Numbered from the stretch's first letter, positions 1 to 6,894 are shown. The stretch is DNA of 18,724 bases from Candidatus Zixiibacteriota bacterium (GCA_028700875.1 JAQVRW010000015.1:1-18724); one strand, 5' to 3'. Translations and numbers: made by a program. The notes: a model not told the origin generated them from the sequence alone.

Positions 1-1
1 C

Positions 2-121
2 TCGGGGCAGATTCCCACTTGCGGGGTGATGCCTCAGGAGAAGGCCATCGATCCGGACATATTCGAATCAGAACTGGCCAAGCGACGGATCATCATCTGC
101 CGCCGCTGGAACCGTCCGTAA
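2..121 (+). CDS. C-terminal fragment of an unidentified protein (5' end outside window)
   Basis: An open frame enters from the left edge and ends at TAA 119-121, giving 39 residues. It ends about 35 bases before a strong hairpin terminator, as expected for the last gene of a rightward transcript. Codons favour G or C in the third position, like the real genes here. The tail is rich in charged residues and ends in a basic, Arg- and Trp-containing segment. I see no family signature, so no function is offered. The other forward frame reading through the terminator is less credible, because it would translate the terminator stem. Confidence 0.45.
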   Translation, partial: SGQIPTCGVMPQEKAIDPDIFESELAKRRIIICRRWNRP

Positions 122-154
122 GCGATTCGGTTCCGATATATAGGTACATACAAA

Positions 155-181
155 AAACGCCCCGCTTTCGGCGGGGCGTTT
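155..181. terminator. Bidirectional rho-independent terminator between convergent genes
   Basis: The stem ACGCCCCGC (157-165) pairs perfectly with GCGGGGCGT (171-179) around a five-base loop. Flanking A and T bases extend it, so it reads as a terminator on both strands. The minus strand gives a run of six U after the stem, which suits the end of the isc operon. The plus strand gives only three U, for the gene ending at 121. This is the clearest terminator in the window. Confidence 0.9.
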
Positions 182-208
182 CGCTACAATCGATGGTGAA
201 CCGATAAT

Positions 209-412
209 TTACTGATGATCCCGAAATTCTTCCAGCCAGGCCATCTGAATTCCCTCCAGCTGGCCCTCGTTTGACTCTTCCTCTTTTCCCTCGAAGTCCG
301 GCATGCTCAATATCATCCGCAACAGGTCGGTAAACCGCACCGACAGGGGATCGATTTCCGGGTACGCCTGATACAAAGCGATGCCGATTTCATCCGTATC
401 GTCCCAATTCAT
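209..412 (-). CDS. iscX: IscX, small acidic Fe-S assembly protein
   Basis: A 67-residue acidic protein with the IscX pattern: an EIGIALY segment near the N-terminus, a YPEIDPLSVRFTD core, then SNEGQL and a WLEEF end. IscX binds IscS and is thought to act as a regulator or iron-sensing adaptor of cluster assembly. In-frame ATGs lie at 424 and 412. The inner one is chosen because a GGGGG ribosome-binding site sits five bases before it and because family members start close to the conserved WDD/WTD segment; the outer ATG has no such site. It is the last gene of the isc operon, just after fdx and about 28 bases before the shared terminator, which is the position iscX has in Escherichia coli. Confidence 0.9.
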   Translation of the reverse strand: MNWDDTDEIGIALYQAYPEIDPLSVRFTDLLRMILSMPDFEGKEEESNEGQLEGIQMAWLEEFRDHQ

Positions 413-428
413 GTCATCCCCCATAGGT

Positions 429-722
429 TCATATCGCCGGCTTGGGCGGTATCGTCACTCTGACGTCCCCTTTGACCTGCGACTGGCAGGCTAGACGCGA
501 TTGCAGGGTCAACCCGACGGCCGTGTCGAGCATGTCTTCTTCATCGTCGCGCATCTCCGACAGGTTTTCCATTCCTTCGATAATTATGACATGGCAGCTC
601 GAACAGGCGCAATTGCCGCCGCAGTTGTGATCCAACGCGATGCCGTTGTCCAGCGCGGCATCCAGCAAGGTGATACCAGCGGGTACTTCTACTTCTTCGT
701 CATCGAATCGCACTTTCGGCAT
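429..722 (-). CDS. fdx: ISC-type [2Fe-2S] ferredoxin (adrenodoxin family)
   Basis: A 97-residue ferredoxin with the adrenodoxin/ISC cysteine spacing: C34, C40, C43 (CGGNCACSSC region) and C79 in RLACQS. An extra C38 lies inside the loop. The motif after the third cysteine and the acidic NLSEMRDDEEDML helix are typical of ISC Fdx, whose role is electron delivery to IscS-IscU during cluster assembly. Length matches the family (about 100-110 residues) with a short C-terminus. It starts 12 bases after the hscA stop and is followed by iscX, so it is cotranscribed with the chaperone genes. Confidence 0.95.
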   Translation of the reverse strand: MPKVRFDDEEVEVPAGITLLDAALDNGIALDHNCGGNCACSSCHVIIIEGMENLSEMRDDEEDMLDTAVGLTLQSRLACQSQVKGDVRVTIPPKPAI

Positions 723-734
723 CAGGCGCCGCCT

Positions 735-2579
735 CTATTCCATCAGTTTCGCCGCTTCTTCAACCGACTTTCGCTTCAATGCTCCCGCCACCGCATCGTC
801 AGCCATCCGGGCCGCCAGATCGGCCGTGGCGTCATTGAGTTCATCCAGCCGTTCCCGCACCGCCTGCGGGTCGGTGCCCCTAAGCGCCTCTTCCAAACGG
901 GTAATAGTCTCTTCTATCTGTTGCCGTTCCCCGTCCTTGAATTCCGAAAAGACCTCAAACGCCCGGCGTGTCGCTTTAATGACCGTCCCCGATTCATTGG
1001 ACAACTCGATAAACAGCCGCCGGTCGATATCATCCTGCGCATGAAGGAACGACTCGCGCACCATCTGGTTGACCTCGTCGCGGGTCAATCCATACGACGG
1101 TTGAATCGTTATCTGCTGCTGCTTTCCCGAACGGATATCGTGGGCAGTCACCCTCAGGATACCGTCGGCGTCTAGCATGAATGAAACTTCGATCCGGGGC
1201 ATGCCCGCCCGTTGCGGTTCAATCCCGGTCAGGTCGAAATTCCCCAGCGCCCGATTGTCGGCCACCAGTTCCCGCTCTCCCTGATAGACGCGGATTGCCA
1301 CGTTGGTTTGGCCGTCGACGTAGGTGGTAAAAACTTCCTTGGATACGGCGGGGATCTTGCTGTTGCGCTGAATCAGGACGTTCATCACGCCCCCGAGGGT
1401 TTCGATCCCCAGCGAGAGGGGAGTGACATCCAGAAGCAGCAGATCATTCCGCCCGCCGGTGAGGATATCCGCCTGGACAGCCGCCCCGAGGGCAACCACT
1501 TCATCCGGTCCCAGATCGCAATGCGCGGGCCGCCCAAATAAGTCCTCCACGGCGTTGAACACCATCGGAATCCGGGTCGAACCGCCGACCAAAATCACTT
1601 CATCGATCTTATCGATTGTCAATTTGGCATCGGCCAGAGCGCGACGGCAGAAATCCAGCGTTCGTTCCACATATGGCCTGATGAGATTTTCGAATTCGAT
1701 TGCCGTAAGCGTCAGCGAGAAATTGCCGCCGCCGGCCCGGACGACGATAGTCATTTCCTCGACTTCCGACAGCGCGATCTTGGCGTTTTCCGCCGCCCTT
1801 TTAAGCGTCGCCCGCATAGCCGGGGAGGGGTGGTCCATGATAATCCCCGACTTGAGCGCCTGTTTGATGATATCGTTGACGATTTCCATGTCGAAATCAT
1901 CGCCGCCCAGACGGGTGTCCCCGGCGGTAGCCAGAACCTCGAATATACCGTTTTCGAGACGAAGGATGGAGACGTCGAACGTCCCTCCGCCCAGATCATA
2001 AACCACGATGGTGCCCCGGTTGAGCTGATGCATGCCGTAGGCCAATGATGCGGCCGTCGGTTCGTTGATAATCCGCAGGACTTCCAGCCCGGCTATCTTC
2101 CCGGCATCGCGGGTGGCCTGCCTTTGAGCATCATCAAAATAGGCCGGGACGGTGATCACGGCCCGTTCGACTTCCATCCCCAGCGCCTTCTCCGCTTGTT
2201 TCTTTACCTCGCGGAGGATGGCCGCGGAAAGCTCTACCGGCGAGATGATCTTCTGATCTATCTTGACCGCCGCCAGGCCGCGGCTGTCGGCGACCACTTG
2301 AAACGGCAGACGGTCGTCACTATCCTTGAGGTCGGCAGCGGCCTTGCCCATCAACCGCTTGACGGAGTAAACCGTATGATCGGGGTTGTCCAACATGGCC
2401 TGCCGGGCCGGGATACCCACCAAAAGCTGATCGTTCTGAAAGCTTATAACCGATGGCACGATCGCGCCATGCTCGCCCGCCAAAGCCACCGGGCGGCCGT
2501 CGCGCATCACTGCCGCCAACGAATTGGTCGTGCCCAGATCGATCCCGATGGCGATTTTGCTTTTTTCCGTCATACTCAT
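735..2579 (-). CDS. hscA: HscA, Hsp70-class chaperone for Fe-S cluster transfer
   Basis: A 614-residue Hsp70 protein. The nucleotide-binding domain (about 8-385) carries GIDLGTTNS (12-20), DLGGGTFDVS (195-204) and VGGSTRIP (331-338). The DVTPLSLG linker, the substrate-binding beta domain and a helical lid (about 510-614) follow. Its length, close to the 616 residues of E. coli HscA rather than the roughly 640 of DnaK, the absence of a DnaK-type acidic tail, and its place after hscB identify it as HscA. HscA binds the LPPVK motif of IscU, present in this operon's IscU, and drives cluster release with ATP. The start is five bases after the hscB stop with no clear ribosome-binding site, suggesting translational coupling; ATG three codons in (2573) is an alternative start. 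Confidence 0.95.
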   Translation of the reverse strand: MSMTEKSKIAIGIDLGTTNSLAAVMRDGRPVALAGEHGAIVPSVISFQNDQLLVGIPARQAMLDNPDHTVYSVKRLMGKAAADLKDSDDRLPFQVVADSRGLAAVKIDQKIISPVELSAAILREVKKQAEKALGMEVERAVITVPAYFDDAQRQATRDAGKIAGLEVLRIINEPTAASLAYGMHQLNRGTIVVYDLGGGTFDVSILRLENGIFEVLATAGDTRLGGDDFDMEIVNDIIKQALKSGIIMDHPSPAMRATLKRAAENAKIALSEVEEMTIVVRAGGGNFSLTLTAIEFENLIRPYVERTLDFCRRALADAKLTIDKIDEVILVGGSTRIPMVFNAVEDLFGRPAHCDLGPDEVVALGAAVQADILTGGRNDLLLLDVTPLSLGIETLGGVMNVLIQRNSKIPAVSKEVFTTYVDGQTNVAIRVYQGERELVADNRALGNFDLTGIEPQRAGMPRIEVSFMLDADGILRVTAHDIRSGKQQQITIQPSYGLTRDEVNQMVRESFLHAQDDIDRRLFIELSNESGTVIKATRRAFEVFSEFKDGERQQIEETITRLEEALRGTDPQAVRERLDELNDATADLAARMADDAVAGALKRKSVEEAAKLME

Positions 2580-2584
2580 GTTGT

Positions 2585-3241
2585 CTATATAGTTTTATGC
2601 AATCGTTGATCGATGCGATCCAAAATCGTCCGCAAATACTTGATTTCATTGATGGCGTTCTCGATTTCGCCCTTGGCCGCATCATCTCCGGCCACCAACC
2701 GATCGAAAAGCCCCGCCAGTGATACGATTCGTTCGTCTTGCCGGACGGCGAAAACCCGGCCGGTTTCCCGGAGTGTCGTCAGGTCTTCGCTTGAAAGCGA
2801 ATTCTTCTCAAGAAGCTCCCCGGCGGTGAGAATCTCTTCAAACAACCCCTGGGGCGGAACGAGGTCCACTCGGTATCCGCGCGCACAACGGACCAGCAGA
2901 TATTCCGCCCGCTTGATCGGGTCGGACAAGGTCCGGAAAGCGGTATTCAGATAGGCCGAGTTGTCCCGGGCCAATGTCTTTTCGGCGTCCGTCTTGTCGC
3001 CATAAAAATCCGGGTGAAATTTCCGCGACAACTCGTAAAATTTGTTCTTGAGATATTGCGCGTCGACGGCATATGCGCGCGGCAGTTCGAACAGGGCGAA
3101 ATAGTCACCCATCAGTTCCGCCGGTTGTATCTTGACACAACTCTCGCAGAACGGCCCTTCTCCGGTTTCCTCCCGGCACGACCAGCACAAATGTTTGGCG
3201 GCGCCGTCGAGAGCGGTCCGTACGCTTTCAGGGTTTGGCAC
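2585..3241 (-). CDS. hscB: HscB, J-domain co-chaperone with N-terminal zinc-binding module
   Basis: A 218-residue DnaJ-type co-chaperone of HscA. An N-terminal four-cysteine module (C19, C22, C32, C35; a CWSC pair then a CESC pair) precedes the J domain (about 45-120), with HPD at 76-78. The C-terminal HSCB helical domain that binds IscU follows (about 135-215). I place the start at GTG 3241 because an AGGAG site lies seven bases upstream. The earlier ATG at 3316 would overlap the preceding gene by about 90 bases and add 25 unrelated-looking residues. With the GTG start the overlap is 14 bases. The zinc module is absent from E. coli HscB but resembles the one in human HSCB, including the CW.C opening and the DYF.L segment after it. 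Confidence 0.93.
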   Translation of the reverse strand: MPNPESVRTALDGAAKHLCWSCREETGEGPFCESCVKIQPAELMGDYFALFELPRAYAVDAQYLKNKFYELSRKFHPDFYGDKTDAEKTLARDNSAYLNTAFRTLSDPIKRAEYLLVRCARGYRVDLVPPQGLFEEILTAGELLEKNSLSSEDLTTLRETGRVFAVRQDERIVSLAGLFDRLVAGDDAAKGEIENAINEIKYLRTILDRIDQRLHKTI

Positions 3242-3500
3242 CGGTCGTCTCCTGTCTAAAACGGGTGAAAATCGGGATCGCAGAATGTTCGTTGCCATAG
3301 CTGATCTGTCTCGCAACCTCCGTCAGGCGGGCGGTGATAATCATGAACGCCCACGGGGGAATGATGGCCGTGCCGCAACCTTTGACCAGCACCGCTTTGC
3401 CGCGCAAAGAGTCCCAGTCGAATGCGGCGACTTTGTCAAATAATCCGGTTTCAGTTGCCAGGTCGTCATCCATAAACGTATGCATGTCGAAAATAACCAT
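3228..3500 (-). CDS. DUF2480-like small protein within the isc operon
   Basis: A 90-residue protein. From about residue 35 it reads like the C-terminal half of DUF2480 proteins: a VKGCG segment (C42), then PPWAFMII, a helix ending near ARQISYG, and a closing AIPIF strand. As I remember the family, members are roughly twice this length, so this would be a single-domain form. The biochemical function is unknown. A GGGGGG ribosome-binding site sits three bases before the ATG, it begins 15 bases after iscA, and it overlaps hscB by 14 bases, so it is firmly part of the operon. A link to Fe-S assembly rests on context only. Family assignment is from memory of motifs and is moderately sure. Confidence 0.7.
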   Translation of the reverse strand: MVIFDMHTFMDDDLATETGLFDKVAAFDWDSLRGKAVLVKGCGTAIIPPWAFMIITARLTEVARQISYGNEHSAIPIFTRFRQETTGAKP

Positions 3501-3515
3501 AATCCCCCCTTTCCC

Positions 3516-3884
3516 TTAGACGGAGAACGACGTCCCGCAGCCGCAACCCCGAACCGCTTTGGGGTTTTTGAATTTGAACCCGCCGTTGAGTATCTCGGCG
3601 CTGAAATCGATTGTCGTTCCGGCCATGTACACCAGCGACTTCGTGTCCACCACGACCGTCAAGCCGTCGAAGGTAAACGTCCGGTCGAACTCGCCGACCG
3701 TGCGGTCGAACGACATATTATATGTCAAACCGCTGCAGCCGCCTCCCTTGACTCCCACCCGAAGCATGACTCCCTCGGGGTCGGGTTGACGTCCGATCAG
3801 GCGCTTGATTTCCTCTATCGCCGCCGGCGTCGCGTTCAGGGTCGGTTCGGTTCCGGCGGCCGTCTGTGATTGCATCTCGGCCAT
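3516..3884 (-). CDS. iscA: IscA, A-type Fe-S carrier/scaffold
   Basis: A 122-residue A-type carrier with the three invariant cysteines: C50 in GGGCSGLTY, and C114 and C116 in the GCGCGTSFSV end. These correspond to C35, C99 and C101 of E. coli IscA. An N-terminal extension of about 15 polar residues is not seen in the E. coli protein. The start is ATG 3884, which shares its A with the iscU stop (TGATG), a classic translational coupling, and AAGGTG lies upstream. A longer in-frame reading back to 4127 would run through iscU and is rejected. A-type carriers hold iron or [4Fe-4S] clusters for delivery to target enzymes. Confidence 0.95.
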   Translation of the reverse strand: MAEMQSQTAAGTEPTLNATPAAIEEIKRLIGRQPDPEGVMLRVGVKGGGCSGLTYNMSFDRTVGEFDRTFTFDGLTVVVDTKSLVYMAGTTIDFSAEILNGGFKFKNPKAVRGCGCGTSFSV

Positions 3885-4312
3885 CAACTCACACCTTCTT
3901 TCGTCTTTTCCGGTTCCCCGTCGGGAACCTTTTGACCGTTCTTGCCGAGATAATCGGCCAGCGCCGCTTTCAGGGCATCCTCGGCCAGAACCGAGCAATG
4001 AATCTTCACCGGCGGCAGGGACAATTCGTTGACGATGTCGGTGTTCTTGAGCTTCATCGCTTCCTCGATAGTTTTCCCCTTGACCCATTCCGTGGCCAGG
4101 GAAGAGGAGGCGATGGCCGACCCACAACCGAACGTCTTGAACTTGGCGTCCTCGATGACATTACCGGGGCCGATCTTGAGCTGCAACTTCATGACATCGC
4201 CGCACTCGGGGGCGCCGACAATCCCGGTGCCCACGGTTTTATCGTTCTTATCCAGCGAACCCATATTGTGCGGGTGTTGGAAATGATCTATGACTTTTTC
4301 GGAATACGCCAT
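3884..4312 (-). CDS. iscU: IscU, Fe-S cluster assembly scaffold
   Basis: A 142-residue scaffold protein. The cluster ligands fall at the same numbers as in E. coli IscU: C37 with D39 (PECGD), C63 (FGCGSA), and H105-C106. The HscA recognition motif LPPVK is at 99-103. The C-terminus carries a short charged, Pro/Glu/Lys-rich tail beyond the usual 128 residues. An AGGAG site lies about nine bases before the ATG. It follows iscS by 47 bases and is coupled to iscA. IscU receives persulfide sulfur from IscS, builds a [2Fe-2S] cluster, and hands it on with HscA and HscB. Confidence 0.97.
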   Translation of the reverse strand: MAYSEKVIDHFQHPHNMGSLDKNDKTVGTGIVGAPECGDVMKLQLKIGPGNVIEDAKFKTFGCGSAIASSSLATEWVKGKTIEEAMKLKNTDIVNELSLPPVKIHCSVLAEDALKAALADYLGKNGQKVPDGEPEKTKEGVS

Positions 4313-4359
4313 GATGACGACTCTCCTTCGATGCGTTCATTCATGTTCAACATCTGTGC

Positions 4360-5574
4360 CTAATGCTCCGACCATTCCACCGATTTGAGATCGACTCCCT
4401 CTTTGGCCATCTCGTACAAGGGTGACATTTCCCGAAGGCGACCCACCGCCTTCACGATCTTGCCGCCGACATACTCGACTTCCTCTTCGGTCGTGAATCG
4501 TCCCAGGCCGAAGCGGATGGAAGAATGGGCCAGTTCGTCGGTCACGCCCAGCGCCTGGAGCACGTGCGACGGTTTCAGCGAGGCCGAGGTGCACGCCGAA
4601 CCGGAGGACAAGGCCACGTCGTTCATCTCCATCATCAGCGATTCCCCCTCGACATACGCAAAGCTGAGGTTCAAGTTTCCCGGCAACCGCCGATCGGGAT
4701 GGCCGTTGAGATAAACCTGGTCCAGGCCGTGCATGATCGTGTCACGAAGCCTGTTCCGCAATCCGGTCAACCGGTTGGATTCGGATTCCCTTTCCTCGAG
4801 GGCCAACTGCGCGGCCCTGGCAAAACCCACGATCCCAGGGACGTTGAGAGTGCCCGACCGCATCCCGCGCTCATGGCCGCCGCCGTCCAGAAGCGGCGCG
4901 CACCGGACCCTGGGATTCTTTCGACGGACGTACAATGCGCCGATCCCCTTGGGGCCATAAATCTTATGGGCCGTAAACGATACCAGGTCCAGATGCATAG
5001 CGTTAACATCCAGCGGCGCCTTGCCGACCGCCTGTGTGGCGTCGGTATGGAACAGCACCCCGTGCTCGCGGGCGATCTGCCCGATTTCCTTGATCGGCTG
5101 TATCACGCCGATTTCGTTGTTGGCGGTCATGACCGAAATCAGAATCGTCTTATCGGTTATGGCCCGGTGCAAAATATCCAGATCAAGCAAGCCGTCGGGC
5201 CGAACCGGCAGGTACGTCACGTTATATCCCTGGCGTTCGAGCCGGGCCGCGGTGTCCAGAATCGACGGGTGTTCGGTTTGGACCGTGATGATGTGGTTGC
5301 CCTTGGAGGCATACATCTCGGCGATGCCCTTTAAGGCGATATTGTTCGATTCGGTCGCCCCGCTGGTAAAAACAATCTCCCTGGGGTCGGCGCCGATCGC
5401 CTCGGCCAACACCAGACGGGCCTTATCTACTGCCTCCTCAGCCTTCCACCCGAAGACATGATTGCGGCTCGCGGCGTTGCCGAAATGCTCCGTGAAATAC
5501 GGGAGCATCGCCTCCAACACCCTCTGGTCCATCGGGGTGGTGGCTTGGTAGTCCATGTATATCGGGAGTTTCAT
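4360..5574 (-). CDS. iscS: IscS, PLP-dependent cysteine desulfurase
   Basis: A 404-residue class V aminotransferase-fold desulfurase, the same length as E. coli IscS. The PLP lysine is K204 in TAHKIYGPKG, the cofactor-stacking histidine is H102 in TEHPS, and the persulfide cysteine C328 lies in SSGSACTS, on the long mobile loop of the IscS/NifS group rather than the short SufS loop. An in-frame TTG at 5580 is possible, but GGAGG lies eight bases before ATG 5574 and only two before the TTG, so ATG is chosen. It begins 15 bases after the regulator gene. It supplies sulfur for clusters and probably for tRNA thiolation as well. Confidence 0.97.
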   Translation of the reverse strand: MKLPIYMDYQATTPMDQRVLEAMLPYFTEHFGNAASRNHVFGWKAEEAVDKARLVLAEAIGADPREIVFTSGATESNNIALKGIAEMYASKGNHIITVQTEHPSILDTAARLERQGYNVTYLPVRPDGLLDLDILHRAITDKTILISVMTANNEIGVIQPIKEIGQIAREHGVLFHTDATQAVGKAPLDVNAMHLDLVSFTAHKIYGPKGIGALYVRRKNPRVRCAPLLDGGGHERGMRSGTLNVPGIVGFARAAQLALEERESESNRLTGLRNRLRDTIMHGLDQVYLNGHPDRRLPGNLNLSFAYVEGESLMMEMNDVALSSGSACTSASLKPSHVLQALGVTDELAHSSIRFGLGRFTTEEEVEYVGGKIVKAVGRLREMSPLYEMAKEGVDLKSVEWSEH

Positions 5575-5589
5575 CTGCAATTCCTCCGG

Positions 5590-6057
5590 TTACACCTTCT
5601 CAAGTGTCGGGTCCAAAAGATTCATGTCTTTCATCTCCCGCCGTCTTTTCGCCCCGATCGGGGAAAGATCGGCCAACGTCGTTTCCTCCAAAACCTTGCG
5701 CAATTTGACATGTACGTTCATCATGGGAGACCGGATCTGACAGGACCGGGACAGCGAACAAAGTTCACGGCCGCCGGTACAGGCAACCAAACCCGGCCGA
5801 CGTTCCAATGCCCGCAGGATTTCCATCAACGATGTCTCGGAGGCCGGTTTGGTCAGACGAAACCCGCCGGTGGGTCCGGAATACGATTCCGCCAACCCCG
5901 CCTTGACCAGGACAGACAGAATCTTGGCCAAAAGCTCACGCGGGACGGCAACCGCCCCGGCGATTTCGCCGACACTGGCGCGTCGATCTTTATCCAGACC
6001 TGACAAGTAGGTCATGGCGATAACCCCGTACTCGGCTCTTTTGGACATCGCGAACAT
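5590..6057 (-). CDS. iscR: Rrf2-family, IscR-like Fe-S regulator heading the isc operon
   Basis: A 155-residue Rrf2 regulator. The winged-helix domain fills about 4-85, with the family hallmark GPTGGFRL (61-68). Three clustered cysteines, C93-X6-C100-X5-C106, are close to the CX5CX5C of IscR and suit an Fe-S sensor. The IscR ligand H107, three residues past the last cysteine, is replaced by Arg here. The acidic residue before the conserved Tyr (E9) is a possible fourth ligand, by analogy with NsrR and RsrR. AAGGA precedes ATG 6057. First-gene position fits autoregulation of isc by cluster status. The symbol is by position and motif; another Rrf2 subtype is possible. Confidence 0.85.
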   Translation of the reverse strand: MFAMSKRAEYGVIAMTYLSGLDKDRRASVGEIAGAVAVPRELLAKILSVLVKAGLAESYSGPTGGFRLTKPASETSLMEILRALERRPGLVACTGGRELCSLSRSCQIRSPMMNVHVKLRKVLEETTLADLSPIGAKRRREMKDMNLLDPTLEKV

Positions 6058-6408
6058 CGGTTTCCTTTATCTCCGACCATTTCCATCTCCGACAAATTCG
6101 GTCGGGGTTTCATTTATTATACAATACCTTGGATTGTTTATAATGGTTTAAATTAATCCAAGATACCGTGTTTGTCGTATATATGATAACGATTTTGGGA
6201 TTCGAAAGTTCCCTCAAAAGCAGGGAAGCAGGTGGCGGCAGAAAAAATAAATGGAATTTTCGGTCGAAGATCACTATTATCCCGTATATGATAATGCTGA
6301 CGCGATTGAACCCATCCGGTTTCGGCGAGGGTTTGATCGCCCGGAATTCCGCCGTATTGCGGCGGGCCGGTTTCTTTTGAACCTTGAAAACAAGGGTTTT
6401 GCACAAGA
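6058..6408. other. AT-rich divergent intergenic region between two Rrf2 genes
   Basis: A 351-base non-coding stretch separating two back-to-back Rrf2 regulator genes. The left half (about 6110-6200) is markedly AT-rich and holds the overlapping promoters and inverted repeat described separately. Further right, ATTATC (6276-6281) and GATAAT (6290-6295) form an inverted repeat with an eight-base spacer. A segment CGTATATGATAA (6283-6294) echoes CGTATATATGATAA at 6176-6189. Open frames crossing the region have no ribosome-binding sites and unnatural composition, so I see no gene here. Confidence 0.8.
6116..6162. promoter_or_regulatory. Overlapping divergent promoters with an Rrf2-type inverted repeat
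   Basis: A consensus -10 box TATAAT lies on the minus strand at 6121-6116, about 52 bases of leader before the iscR-like gene. Another lies on the plus strand at 6139-6144, facing the second Rrf2 gene. Neither has a good -35 hexamer at 17 bases; each sees the other's -10 complement instead. CTTGGATT (6128-6135) and AATCCAAG (6155-6162) form a perfect 8-bp inverted repeat with a 19-base gap, one arm inside the promoter overlap. This is a plausible operator for one or both Rrf2 proteins. It does not match the E. coli IscR box closely, so the assignment is inference. Confidence 0.5.
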
Positions 6409-6816
6409 ATGCAACTATCGAGGAAGGCGGATTACGCATTACGCGCCGTGGCCTTCGTGGCGCAATTGAAAAAAGGGGAACTGGCCTCCATCGGTCGGGT
6501 GGCTTCCGAGCGCGGAATTCCCCGTGAATTCCTGGCCAAGATTTTGAAGGAACTCACCCGAGCCGGAATTCTGGTTTCATTTCAGGGGGTGACCGGCGGA
6601 TATCGATTGGCTCGTCCGGCCAAAGATATCTCTTTTCTGGATGTCATCGAAGCGATGGAAGGGCCGATTTCGGTCAATCTTTGCGTTGACGGCGGACATT
6701 GTGACTGCACCGAGGAAAAGGGGTGTGAGATCAGGCCGTTTTTCGTCAAGCAACAGGAATTCATCCAAAAATCCTTGAAGAAACAGACGTTCAGCGGGCT
6801 GAACGGCGACCGGTAA
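6409..6816 (+). CDS. Second Rrf2-family Fe-S regulator (NsrR/IscR-like), divergent from isc
   Basis: A 135-residue Rrf2 protein: winged helix about 1-80 with GVTGGYRL (60-67), then a four-cysteine segment C92-X5-C98-X-C100-X5-C106, and a C-terminal helix. Asp8, in a KADYALRAV start, lines up with the NsrR Asp8 that completes that protein's cluster. Together these suggest a cluster-binding sensor, but whether it answers to NO, iron or redox state cannot be told. The gene is transcribed away from the isc operon and shares its 351-base control region. No good ribosome-binding site precedes ATG 6409; an AAGGG lies about 15 bases upstream, so expression may be weak or leaderless. Confidence 0.88.
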   Translation: MQLSRKADYALRAVAFVAQLKKGELASIGRVASERGIPREFLAKILKELTRAGILVSFQGVTGGYRLARPAKDISFLDVIEAMEGPISVNLCVDGGHCDCTEEKGCEIRPFFVKQQEFIQKSLKKQTFSGLNGDR

Positions 6817-6834
6817 CAGACCGGTAACGATTTT
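6809..6834 (+). terminator. Weak hairpin terminator candidate at the end of the second Rrf2 gene
   Basis: ACCGGT (6809-6814) and a second ACCGGT (6820-6825) are self-complementary, giving a six-pair stem with a five-base loop. TTTT follows five bases later. The first arm overlaps the TAA stop at 6814-6816. The stem is short and the T-run displaced, so this is only a candidate. Confidence 0.3.
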
Positions 6835-6894
6835 CGGCGGTCAATGTGGACGGGGAGACGATCACGCGATAATTCCGGGTCGTTTTCCGGATGC

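Noticed and set aside
501..2048. Several forward open frames over fdx and hscA
   Set aside because: Shadows of the highly conserved HscA and ferredoxin reading frames, rich in His, Arg and Ser as expected for antisense translation.
3516..4127. A 203-residue version of iscA
   Set aside because: The extra N-terminal part is iscU read in another frame; ATG 3884 has a ribosome-binding site and TGATG coupling.
6276..6295. Fur box
   Set aside because: The GATAAT hexamers face the wrong way and the spacing does not match the 19-base Fur consensus.
6110..6469. Open frames on both strands across the Rrf2 intergenic region
   Set aside because: They cross promoter-like AT-rich sequence, lack ribosome-binding sites and show no family features.
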